Shown piece by piece: positions 9,446-17,285 of a DNA stretch of 64,000 nt (the stretch's first letter is position 1; the number at the start of each line of letters is the position of its first letter). Made by a program: the position numbers and the translations under genes. The stretch spans positions 124,001 through 188,000 of the forward strand of contig CAVTJK010000003.1 in assembly GCA_963734965.1 (NCBI GenBank), in the 5' to 3' direction. The notes under the pieces were generated by a model. The model was not told the origin of the DNA, did no database searches, and was given only the letters and a program-made list of their open reading frames with translations. This DNA is from UBA4742 sp963734965. GTDB lineage: Bacteria; Actinomycetota; Acidimicrobiia; Acidimicrobiales; Acidimicrobilacustridaceae.

Positions 9446-10540
9446 ATGATCGGGCTGTCCCACGTCCGCAAGGTCTTCCCCGGGTCGACGACCGCGGCCG
9501 TGGCCGACCTGAGCTTCGACGTGCCCGAAGGCCAGATCGCCGCGCTGGTCGGACCCTCGGGGTGTGGCAAGTCGACGACGCTGCGCATGATCAACCGGCT
9601 CATCGAACCGACGTCGGGTCAGATCGTGGTCGCCGGACGGGACATATCCGAGCAGAAGCCGCACGAGCTGCGCCTGTCGATCGGCTACGTCATCCAGCAG
9701 TCGGGGTTGTTCCCTCATCGCACCGTCGCCCGCAACATCGCCACGGTGCCCGAGCTGCTCGGCTGGGACAAGGCCAAGGTCAACCGGCGCGTCGACGAGC
9801 TCATCGATCTGGTCGGTCTCGATCCTGACCTCGCGTCGCGCTATCCGGCGGAGCTGTCGGGCGGCCAACAGCAACGCGTCGGCGTGGCCCGGGCGCTGGC
9901 CGCCGATCCACCGGTGTTGCTGATGGACGAGCCGTTCGGGGCGGTCGATCCGATCGTCCGGCTCCGACTGCAGGACGAGCTGGTGGATCTGCAGCGCCGG
10001 CTGCACAAGACCATCGTGTTCGTGACCCACGACATCGACGAGGCCATCCGCCTCGGTGATCAGATGGCCGTCCTGAACATCGGCGGCCACCTCGAGCAGT
10101 ACGGTCCGCCCGTCGACGTCCTGGCCGATCCCGAGACCGACTTCGTGCTCGAGTTCCTCGGCGCCGATCGCGGGCTCAAGCGGCTCTCGCTCATCCCCAT
10201 CTCGTCGGCCGAGCTGCAGCCCGGTCCCACCGTCGACGTGGCGGCCACGACCGACGAGGCCCGGGCGGTGATGGCCCAGCGCCAGACCGACTGGGTCGCG
10301 GTGCTCGACCACGGCTCGCTCAAGGGATGGATCACCGCCGAGCTGCTCGGCCAGGGCCGGCTGGTCGCCGACCTCGAGGTCACGCCGTTCGAGGTCGTCG
10401 CCCGGCCCGAGGACTCGCTGCGCCACGCCCTCGACGCACTGGTCAGGTCGCCGACCCAGGTCGTGGCCGTCGTCGATGGAGACGGCACCTACCTCGGTCT
10501 GCTCGATGTGGCCCGCATCGGCAAGGGACTGAAGACGTGA
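9446..10540 (+). CDS. osmoprotectant (glycine betaine/choline) ABC transporter ATPase with CBS domains
   Basis: ATP-hydrolysing subunit of an OpuC/ProV-type importer, 364 residues. Walker A is GPSGCGKST (about residues 37-45), the signature motif LSGGQQQRVGVARAL, and Walker B VLLMDEPFGAVDP, followed by the H-loop THD. The C-terminal 120 residues resemble paired CBS domains (DWVAVLDHGSLKGWI, VVAVVDGDGTYLGLL), which in OpuA-type systems sense ionic strength. It is followed with a GTGA overlap by the first permease. The order ATPase-permease-permease-binding protein is typical for these importers. Confidence 0.9.
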   Translation: MIGLSHVRKVFPGSTTAAVADLSFDVPEGQIAALVGPSGCGKSTTLRMINRLIEPTSGQIVVAGRDISEQKPHELRLSIGYVIQQSGLFPHRTVARNIATVPELLGWDKAKVNRRVDELIDLVGLDPDLASRYPAELSGGQQQRVGVARALAADPPVLLMDEPFGAVDPIVRLRLQDELVDLQRRLHKTIVFVTHDIDEAIRLGDQMAVLNIGGHLEQYGPPVDVLADPETDFVLEFLGADRGLKRLSLIPISSAELQPGPTVDVAATTDEARAVMAQRQTDWVAVLDHGSLKGWITAELLGQGRLVADLEVTPFEVVARPEDSLRHALDALVRSPTQVVAVVDGDGTYLGLLDVARIGKGLKT

Positions 10541-11232
10541 TCGCCGGGCGCGGCCCCGTGGTGGTCGAGACCGCCGAACCGTTCATCCGCTGGAGCTGGA
10601 TCAGCGACCACTACCGCCAGATCGGCGACGCCCTGCTGCAACACCTCGAGCTGGCCTTCGTGGCCGTCGGCATCGGCTTCATCCTGGCCGCGGCACTGGC
10701 CGTGTTCACCCTGCGGGTCCGGGTGAGCTACCAGCCCATCAACGCCCTGACCGGGGTCATGTACGCCGTGCCCAGCCTGGCCCTGTTCATCCTGTTGGTG
10801 CCGATCACGGGCCTCACCACGTTGACGGCCGAGATCGCCCTCGTCAGCTACACCTTGCAGATCCTCTACCGCAGCATCATCAACGGGATCGACGGGGTGT
10901 CCGAGTCGGTCGTCGAGTCGGCGACGGGGATGGGCTACACGCGGGTGCAGCGCTTCTGGCGCATCGAGCTGCCCTTGGCGCTGCCGGTCATCGTGAGCGG
11001 GGTCCGGATCGCCACGGTGACGACGGTCGGGCTGGTGCCGGTCGCCGCCATCCTCGGATCGGATCAGGGGGGCCTCGGGCCGTTCATGTTCGACGGGCTG
11101 TTGCGTCTGTTCAACACCCCGCTGCTGGTCGGGGGTCTGTTGACGGTGGCGCTGGCCGTCGTGCTCGACCTGAGCCTCGTGGGGCTCGAGCGCTGGCTGA
11201 CCCCGTGGCAACGCGTTCGGCGGGCGACATGA
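10537..11232 (+). CDS. osmoprotectant ABC transporter permease (first)
   Basis: Inner-membrane permease of 231 residues with about six hydrophobic segments. The cytoplasmic coupling-helix (EAA-like) region is ESATGMGYTRVQRFWRIELPLALPVIVSGVR, spread over positions about 128-158. The GTG start overlaps the stop of the ATPase. It pairs with the next gene to form the OpuCB/OpuCD-type heterodimeric channel. Confidence 0.88.
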   Translation: MIAGRGPVVVETAEPFIRWSWISDHYRQIGDALLQHLELAFVAVGIGFILAAALAVFTLRVRVSYQPINALTGVMYAVPSLALFILLVPITGLTTLTAEIALVSYTLQILYRSIINGIDGVSESVVESATGMGYTRVQRFWRIELPLALPVIVSGVRIATVTTVGLVPVAAILGSDQGGLGPFMFDGLLRLFNTPLLVGGLLTVALAVVLDLSLVGLERWLTPWQRVRRAT

Positions 11233-11955
11233 ACGGACTGCACAACCTGGTGATCTGGTTCAACGATCCCCTCAACTGGCAGGGCGCCGACGGGATCCCG
11301 ACCCGGCTGGGCGAGCACCTCGTGCTGTGGGCCTGGTCGCTGGCCATCTCGTGCGCGATCGGGATCCCGGGCGGCATCTGGGTCGGGCGATCCAAGCGGT
11401 CGGGGACCGCCGCGGTCAACGCCGCCAACATCGGACGGGCCATCCCGAGCTTCGCGGTGCTCGTGCTCGGGGTGATCTGGCTGGGCCTCGGCAACGCCCC
11501 CGTGCTGATCGCCCTGGTGCTGCTGGCCGTGCCGCCCATCTTCACCTACACCTACACCGCGGTCCGCCAGGTCGATCCCGAGACGGTCGAGGGCGCCCGG
11601 GGGATGGGGATGACCGAGTGGCGCGTGGTGCGGTCGGTGCAGCTCCCCCTGGCGCTGCCGCTGATCCTCGACGGGATCCGGCTGGCCTCGGCCACCATCC
11701 TCGCCACCGCGACCCTCGCCGCCATCGTGGCCGGCGGGGGACTGGGCCGCTTCATCGTACGACGGGTTCGCCGTGCGCAACTTCGCCAAGGTCAGCGCCG
11801 GGACGCTGCTGGTCGTGGGGCTGGTGATCCTGAACGAGGCGGTGTTCGCGGTCTTGGCCCGGACCGTGGTGTCACCGGGGGTCCGTCGCCGCCCCACGGG
11901 CCGAGCCGGGCGCCGGATCCGGCACGAGAAACTCGTCCCGGTCACTGAATCCTGA
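11229..11955 (+). CDS. osmoprotectant ABC transporter permease (second), frame broken near 11757
   Basis: Second membrane subunit of the betaine importer. The EAA-like loop GARGMGMTEWRVVRSVQLPLALP and flanking membrane helices are clear. The frame breaks after GGGLGRFI. Reading on one base later gives YDGFAVRNFAKVSAGTLLVVGLVILNE, the expected final transmembrane segment, with the stop at 11955. Without correction the protein loses its last helix. The ATG overlaps the stop of the first permease. One extra base at about 11757 is the simplest account. Confidence 0.8.
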
Positions 11956-12018
11956 TAGACCTAGTCGACTTTCCCGGTCCTCGTCAGAGCCGATCCGGAC
12001 GAACGAGAGGATTGCCTC

Positions 12019-13006
12019 ATGCCCAGGTCAACCCGTTCCATGAAGGCGGCGGCCGTGGCCGCCGTGGCGGCCATCGTGCTCGTGGCCTGCGGCAGCTCCG
12101 GCAGCAGCGGCACCGCCACCAACACGTCGTCGAAGGGCAGCGGCAACACCATCGCCTCGACCTTCGTGCTGGGCGGTCCGCCCGAGTGCCCGACCCGGCC
12201 GTACTGCCAGGTCGGACTCGAGAAGACCTACGGCCTGCACTTCAAGAGCTTCAAGCCCCTCGATGCCGGCGGACCGCTGACCGTCGCCGCCATCAAGAGC
12301 GGCTCGATCCAGATCGGGCTGCTGTTCACCACCAGCGGGGCCATCGCCGGCAACGGCTGGGTGCTGCTCAAGGACGACAAGAAGCTCCAACCGGCCGACA
12401 ACGTGACCCCGGTCGTGAACTACGAGCATCGCCACGGCCTACGGCCAGGACCTCACGGACCTGTCCAACAAGGTCAGCGCCAAGCTCACGACCGAGGTCC
12501 TGACCGATCTCAACAAGCAGACCGACATCGACCAGAAGGATCCTGACGCCGTGGCCAGCGCCTGGGTCAAGGACAACGGCTTCGCGCCGTCGACCACCCC
12601 GGCGACCAAGAGCGGCCCGACCATCGTCGTGGGTTCGGCCAACTTCACCGAGGACGCCACGCTGGCCAACATCTACGCCGACGTCCTCACCGCCAACGGC
12701 TACTCGGTCAGCAAGAAGCTGAACATCGGCAGCCGCGAGGTCTACATCCCGGCCCTCAAGTCCGGTCAGGTGGGCTTCGTGCCCGACTACGCGGGCTCGC
12801 TGATCACCTTCCTCGACTCGACCAAGACGGCCAGCACCGACCCGGCCACCAACGAGACGACCCTCGCCGGTCTGTTGAAGGGCACCACCCTGGTCGCCTT
12901 CAAGTCGGCGCCGGCTCAGGACATCAACGGCTTCGTCGTCACCAAGGAGACGGCCGACAAGTACCACCTGGTCAACCTGAGCGACCTGGCCAACTCGGCG
13001 GGCTGA
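12019..13006 (+). CDS. glycine betaine/osmoprotectant-binding lipoprotein, circularly permuted; frame broken near 12427
   Basis: Extracytoplasmic receptor of the importer. A lipoprotein signal peptide ends IVLVACGSS. In OpuCC-type proteins the segment GSxxxTE...NIGSREVYIPAL...SDLA comes first and the GGPPE...PLDAGGPLT...LTTEVLTDLN...WVKDNG part second. Here the order is reversed: the second half directly follows the signal peptide. A short Ser/Thr/Pro linker (APSTTPATKSGP) then leads into the first half (IVVGSANFTED... to LSDLANSAG, then stop). Total length, about 329 residues, matches a single complete receptor. One extra base near 12427 (VVNYE, then IATAYGQDL) breaks the frame. An RBS (GAGAGGA) precedes the ATG. 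Confidence 0.8.
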
Positions 13007-13031
13007 CCCGGCCGCGACCCGCAATCCTCCT

Positions 13032-13083
13032 CGAACCTGTGCCGTCAGATGTCTCTGGGGGCGCGCGTTACGGCACAGGTTCG
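13032..13083. terminator. 14-bp perfect inverted repeat between convergent genes
   Basis: The arms CGAACCTGTGCCGT (13032-13045) and ACGGCACAGGTTCG (13070-13083) are perfect complements around a 24-base loop. They lie between the plus-strand binding-protein gene and the minus-strand GDT1-type gene. No T-tract follows on either side, so this would be an atypical bidirectional terminator. Confidence 0.55.
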
Positions 13084-13092
13084 GTCGTCGTC

Positions 13093-13674
13093 CTAGCCGT
13101 GGACGGCCTGCCAGAGCGTGACCAGGCCGAGCACCACCAGGATCGCGGCCGTGATGCGTCGCACCGCGGTCACCGGAACGCGCTGGAGCACGCCCTGGCC
13201 GGCGATCACGGCGATGCCGCACACGGACCAGAGCGCGGCCAGCGCGCCGATGGCCACCCACACGGGCTCCTGGTACTTGGCGGCCATGTTGGCGATGAGG
13301 ATCTGCGTGAGGTCGCCCCACTCGGCCAGGAAGATGACCACGAACGCGGTCACGAACACCTGTCGGTGCGACGCCACCTCGCGAGCGACCAGCTCGGTCT
13401 CGTCGCGGGTTCCCTCGCGCCACGAGTAGACGGCACCGCCGAAGAAGAGGGCGGTGACGACGAGGTCGAGCACGCGCTCGGGCAGGAGCTTGAACAGGCC
13501 CACGCCGATGGTCACGGCGATGACCACATGGATGGCGAAGGCGACGGCCGAACCCGCCCACACCGACCACGGATGTCCCCGTGACGCCATGACGAGCGAG
13601 GCGAACATGCTCTTGTCCGGCAGCTCCCCGATGAAGATCACCGGGAAGACGGCGAGAGCGACCGCGGGCTCCAC
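13093..13674 (-). CDS. GDT1/TMEM165 (UPF0016) family cation transporter
   Basis: Membrane protein of 193 residues with about six helices in two homologous halves. It is likely to move Ca2+ or Mn2+, as in the GDT1 family. The family carries one E-x-G-D-K/R-T/S motif per half. Here the second copy is AEWGDLTQ, while the first is GELPDKS, with Pro replacing the Gly. The start codon directly adjoins the stop of the upstream minus-strand metallohydrolase (13681), so the two may be co-transcribed. Confidence 0.82.
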   Translation of the reverse strand: MEPAVALAVFPVIFIGELPDKSMFASLVMASRGHPWSVWAGSAVAFAIHVVIAVTIGVGLFKLLPERVLDLVVTALFFGGAVYSWREGTRDETELVAREVASHRQVFVTAFVVIFLAEWGDLTQILIANMAAKYQEPVWVAIGALAALWSVCGIAVIAGQGVLQRVPVTAVRRITAAILVVLGLVTLWQAVHG

Positions 13675-13680
13675 TCGCGA

Positions 13681-15426
13681 TCAGCGCGCGAAGAAGGGGG
13701 GATAGGTCGTGGCCGGCCCGTCGAAGGCGCCGAGGAAGCGCTCGGCCTCGTCGAGCGGGCCGTCGATCTCGATGCCCTCGGCGGCCAACCGTTCGGCCGG
13801 GTCGCCGGCGGCGAGAAGCACGGGGCCGAGGACCGCTCGCGTTCCTCGCAAGGAGACATCGGCCGACGGATCCGGATCGGCGCGGACCTCGGCCACTCCT
13901 CGCCTCAGCTCGACGGTGAACGACTCGTCGACGTCGGTGAAGGTGAGCATCGCGGTGAGCACCAGATCGGTGACGGCCTCGCCCCGAAGGCGTACGGGCA
14001 ACTGGTCGACGATCACCCGCGCCGGCAGCTGCGACAGCGTCGCCGCCGAGTTGCGCACGAGGCCGGTCAGGTCGGTGAGCACGTCGAGCTGCTCGCCGAG
14101 GCTGCCGTCGAGGTAGCCGGCGCCGGTCAGGTAGAAGCCGCGCCACGTGGGGTTGATCTGGGCGTATCCGAGCCGGCGGAACGCCGCCGCTTTGATCAGC
14201 CGAGCCTCGGTGTCGTCGGCGTCGACGCGGATCAGATACGTGGTCAGCTCGGCCGCGAACTGGGGATCATCCTGCTCGTAGGCCTCCCGAGCGGCTCCGA
14301 GCACCGCGTCGCGCCCACCCATGAGCTCGACGAGGCGCCCGGCGTAGTCGCGCCGCGGCGTCGGGTCGAGGGCGACCGGGTCGCCGTCGAACCAGCCCAG
14401 GTAGCCGTTGTAGATGGCGGGCACGTTGTGGGGCACCGAGCCGTAGAAGGGCCGCATCCAGGGGGACCAGTTCTCGAGGTGAGGCGGCAGGCGTACCTGC
14501 TGGGCGATCTCATCCTTGGCGTAGCCCTGGTTGGCCAGTCGCAACGTCTGGTCGTGCTGGTACTGGATTCCGTCGCGGTAGTCGCGCAGCACCTGCGCCA
14601 CCTCGTCGCCGCCCGCCACCGGGGGACCGTGCTGGAGGACCATGTGCTCGGCCTCGGTCCACTGCCGCATGAGGTCGATGCTCTCGTACCACTGCTTGGG
14701 ATCACGGTACTTGGCCCCGCGCAAGGTGTAGAGGTTGGGGCAGGTGTGGTCCTGCACGACTTCGGCCGAGAGCAGGACCCGATCGTCGGGCAGCCAGACG
14801 CACAGCTCGGACTCGGCCTCGCTGGGCACGTGGACCATCTGCATCCGGATGCCGGCGATCGTGAGCTCGAGCTCGTCGTCGAAGGTGTGGCTCGGTGCGG
14901 CGAAGCCCGTCGCGCCCATCTCGAAGCGCGGTCCGATGCCGGCGTTGATGCCCTCGGTGTCGGCCTCGCCCAGCGCCAGGTTGTACATCGGGATGGCGCG
15001 CGCGTTCATGATCGGGCCGATCAGCACGTTCTCCTGGCTGTACTCGTCCATGAGCGAGGCGTGGGCGTAGATCGGTACCGCTCCGGCGTGGGCACGCGCC
15101 GGATCGACGAAGGCCGTCGTGCCTTGCACATGGTCGGCGTGGTGGTGGGTCAACACAATGGCGAGGATCGGCTTGTCCGTGACGCGACGCAGCTCGGCCA
15201 ACACCTCATGGCCCTGGCGGAGGTTGATGCCGGTGTCGACGATGACGATGCCGTCGTCACCCTCGATCATCGTGATGTTGGCCAGGTTCCAGCCCACCGC
15301 GCAGTGCACTCGCGCCCCGATCTGGTGGACGCGGGGCGGCGAGTACAGGTGCGTGTGCTCGGCCAGCTCGGGATGGATGCTGGGCGCCACCTCGTATCCC
15401 GCGTGCTGGCGCTCGTCGTGGCTCAC
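13681..15426 (-). CDS. alkyl sulfatase-type metallo-beta-lactamase-fold hydrolase
   Basis: Protein of 581 residues. The metal-binding motif THHHADH is at residues 93-99 and the MBL core occupies about 30-320. An alpha-helical dimerisation region follows (about 370-460), then an SCP2-like C-terminal domain. This is the SdsA1/BDS1/YjcS architecture that hydrolyses primary or secondary alkyl sulfate esters. There is no obvious signal peptide, so a cytoplasmic location is likely. It starts at GTG 15426 with a purine-rich RBS (GAGGGGAG) upstream. Alcohols released from alkyl sulfates could feed the acyl-CoA enzymes of this region, which is inference. Confidence 0.85.
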   Translation of the reverse strand: MSHDERQHAGYEVAPSIHPELAEHTHLYSPPRVHQIGARVHCAVGWNLANITMIEGDDGIVIVDTGINLRQGHEVLAELRRVTDKPILAIVLTHHHADHVQGTTAFVDPARAHAGAVPIYAHASLMDEYSQENVLIGPIMNARAIPMYNLALGEADTEGINAGIGPRFEMGATGFAAPSHTFDDELELTIAGIRMQMVHVPSEAESELCVWLPDDRVLLSAEVVQDHTCPNLYTLRGAKYRDPKQWYESIDLMRQWTEAEHMVLQHGPPVAGGDEVAQVLRDYRDGIQYQHDQTLRLANQGYAKDEIAQQVRLPPHLENWSPWMRPFYGSVPHNVPAIYNGYLGWFDGDPVALDPTPRRDYAGRLVELMGGRDAVLGAAREAYEQDDPQFAAELTTYLIRVDADDTEARLIKAAAFRRLGYAQINPTWRGFYLTGAGYLDGSLGEQLDVLTDLTGLVRNSAATLSQLPARVIVDQLPVRLRGEAVTDLVLTAMLTFTDVDESFTVELRRGVAEVRADPDPSADVSLRGTRAVLGPVLLAAGDPAERLAAEGIEIDGPLDEAERFLGAFDGPATTYPPFFAR

Positions 15427-15484
15427 TGGGCTCCCCTCGCGATCGGCCTCGTGAGGCTACCGGGGGGAGATCAGCGGCTGGATC

Positions 15485-15637
15485 TCAGACCCGCGAGCGC
15501 CGGCCCGAGAACCCGGAGATGGCGCTGATGAGGATCAGCACAAGGGCCACGATCAAGGCCCACTTGAGGCCCTCGACGAACAAGCCCACCCCGCCGAACA
15601 CCAATGCCAGAAGCAACAGAACGACGACGACGGCCAT
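15485..15637 (-). CDS. small hydrophobic membrane protein, 50 residues
   Basis: Fifty residues, nearly all hydrophobic, with two predicted transmembrane segments (MAVVVVLLLLALVFGG and LKWALIVALVLILISAI) and a basic C-terminus GRRSRV. The ATG at 15637 is preferred over an upstream start because GAGGAG lies about ten bases before it. Tiny two-helix proteins like this are frequent in actinobacteria and have no known function. Confidence 0.6.
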   Translation of the reverse strand: MAVVVVLLLLALVFGGVGLFVEGLKWALIVALVLILISAISGFSGRRSRV

Positions 15638-15710
15638 GACCAACCAACTCCTCTGTTCCTGCCCGAGGCAGCGTCGCAGCGGAAATGCCCCGACCAATCG
15701 CTCCTACCCG

Positions 15711-15829
15711 GGCGTCGTCACCGAAAGACCGTCAGGCCGGTGGCCCGACCCGCGCGTCGTCACCGAACGATCATCAGGCCGGTGGCCCGACCCGGGGTCG
15801 TCACCGAACGATCGTCAGGCCGGTGGCGG
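15711..15829. repeat. three tandem copies of a ~42-bp unit
   Basis: Copies begin near 15713, 15755 and 15797 with a period of 42. The shared core is CGTCACCGAACGATCGTCAG followed by GCCGGTGGC. Each unit contains CACCG...CGGTG, able to form a short stem. The third copy carries the stop codon and last residues of the DUF2510 gene, so the array seems to have grown from that gene's 3' end. Confidence 0.8.
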
Positions 15830-16195
15830 AGGTGGCGGCGGAGGAGGGGGAGGGGCCGCTTTGGGCGCCGGGGGTGGCGGCGGAGGCGGGGCGACTGGAG
15901 CGGGCGGTGGCGCGGCCGCCGGAGCAGGTGGGGGTGCCGGGGCGGCCGCCTCAGGTGCTTCGATGAGGGGCTGTTCCTTGCCCCACAGCGGCTTGGGCTC
16001 GTCCTCGCGGCCCATGGGCACGCGCTCGGGCTGGTGCTCGAGCAGGCCCATCAGACCGCCGACCACGGGCTCGTCCTTGGTGACCTCGGCGGTCGGGCTC
16101 TCGGCCGCCACGCTCTTGGTCCACCGCCGCCCGTCGTAGAAGCGGAAGTTGGCTTCGCCCTTCGGGTCGGGGTACCAACCCGGTTCATCCGGCAT
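15815..16195 (-). CDS. DUF2510 domain protein with proline-rich tail
   Basis: Protein of 126 residues. Residues 1-30 match DUF2510 (GWYPDPKGEANFRFYDGRRWT), a short Trp-rich module usually attached to membrane or secreted actinobacterial proteins. The C-terminal 45 residues are almost entirely Pro and Ala and run into a poly-Pro end. There is no transmembrane helix. The stop codon lies in the third copy of the downstream 42-bp repeat. A TAGGGT hexamer (16203-16208 on the minus strand) sits seven bases before the ATG. Function unknown. Confidence 0.75.
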   Translation of the reverse strand: MPDEPGWYPDPKGEANFRFYDGRRWTKSVAAESPTAEVTKDEPVVGGLMGLLEHQPERVPMGREDEPKPLWGKEQPLIEAPEAAAPAPPPAPAAAPPPAPVAPPPPPPPAPKAAPPPPPPPPPPPA

Positions 16196-16202
16196 GACCG
16201 CC

Positions 16203-16208
16203 ACCCTA
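16203..16208 (-). promoter_or_regulatory. -10 hexamer TAGGGT, leaderless promoter
   Basis: On the minus strand TAGGGT ends seven bases before the ATG at 16195 of the DUF2510 gene, without a recognisable RBS. Confidence 0.45.
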
Positions 16209-16430
16209 GTGCCCGCCGGGCGCGAAAAGAGGACTAGCAACCGAGCAGAACTCCAAGGTGGGATCGAGCGGCGCTGGTACCGTGGACTGCGCCTTGTGCC
16301 CCCCCGACACGGCCTTGATGGATCGACCGGCGATGTCCGGGGGTGCCGCGGCGCCACGACGGACCCGAGGAGACCGCCCCCCAATGCCGCCCCCGGTGCG
16401 AATCGCTGACCCCCGACGCGACTGCTCATC

Positions 16431-17285
16431 GTGAGCGCGGACGACTACGGGCTGACCGACAAGGTCTCGCGGGCCATCCTGCGGGCGCATCGGGGTGGGA
16501 TCGTGACCAGCACCTCGGTGCTGGTCCTGGCCCCGGCCTTCGACCGCTCCGTGCGCTGGTTGAGCGAGGTCCCGCGGCTGGGAGTCGGCGCGCACCTGGC
16601 CGCGATCGGCGAGGACCCGCCGTTGCTCAGCGCGGCCGAGATCCCGACGTTGGTCGATCGGCGGGGACGCCTGCGCGGAGGCTGGCGCCAGTTCGTCCCC
16701 TTGCTCACCGGGGGCCGCATCGATCCTGCCGACCTGCGTCGTGAGTTCGCCGCCCAACTCGAGCGGATCACCGCCGCCGGTGTCGCCGTCGACCACCTCG
16801 ACACGCACCAGGACCTGCATCGGTGGCCGCTCGTGCGCGACGTCGTGCTCGACTTGGCCGAGCGCCACGGCATCCCCGCCGTGCGCGTGTGCCGGTCGTT
16901 CATGCACTCGCCGTCGGGCATCACCCTGCGGCGCATGGCGCGGGGTCTCGAGAAGCGGGCCCGGAGTCGCGGCATCGCGTACCCGCTGGCGTCGGCCGGG
17001 GCCGACGAATCGGGCCGACTCGATCTGCCCGCCGCCATCCGGGCCTTGCATCGCCTGGCCGCCACCCGCGCCGACTCGGCCGAGCTGGTGACCCATCCCG
17101 GTGGCCCCGACGATCCCGATCGCGCCCGCTATGCCTGGGGCTACCGCTGGGATGACGAGCTGACCGCCCTCACCTCGGGCACGGTGCGCCACGCCGTCAA
17201 GGAGTACGGCTTCGTGCTCGGGACCTTCGCCGACCTGACCCCGCCGGTGGCCGCCGAGGTACCGCCCAACCGCGCCACCGGGTGA
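16431..17285 (+). CDS. YdjC/ChbG-type carbohydrate deacetylase
   Basis: Polysaccharide-deacetylase-like hydrolase, 284 residues from GTG 16431. The family opening LLIVSADDYG is in frame, but LLI lies upstream of this GTG with no ATG, GTG or TTG before the stop at 16407. The real start is therefore either a rare CTG (16422) or the 5' end carries an indel. The metal-binding residues are expected in SADDYG, in VGAHLA (His) and in DHLDTHQDLH. The C-terminal LVTHPGG motif fits the family. The stop overlaps the start of the ABC1 kinase gene. Substrate unknown, probably an acetylated sugar. Confidence 0.75.
   Translation: MSADDYGLTDKVSRAILRAHRGGIVTSTSVLVLAPAFDRSVRWLSEVPRLGVGAHLAAIGEDPPLLSAAEIPTLVDRRGRLRGGWRQFVPLLTGGRIDPADLRREFAAQLERITAAGVAVDHLDTHQDLHRWPLVRDVVLDLAERHGIPAVRVCRSFMHSPSGITLRRMARGLEKRARSRGIAYPLASAGADESGRLDLPAAIRALHRLAATRADSAELVTHPGGPDDPDRARYAWGYRWDDELTALTSGTVRHAVKEYGFVLGTFADLTPPVAAEVPPNRATG

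Noticed and set aside
12019..13006. Tandem duplication of the betaine-binding domain
   Set aside because: Each half occurs only once and the total length is that of one receptor, so permutation fits better than duplication followed by two deletions.
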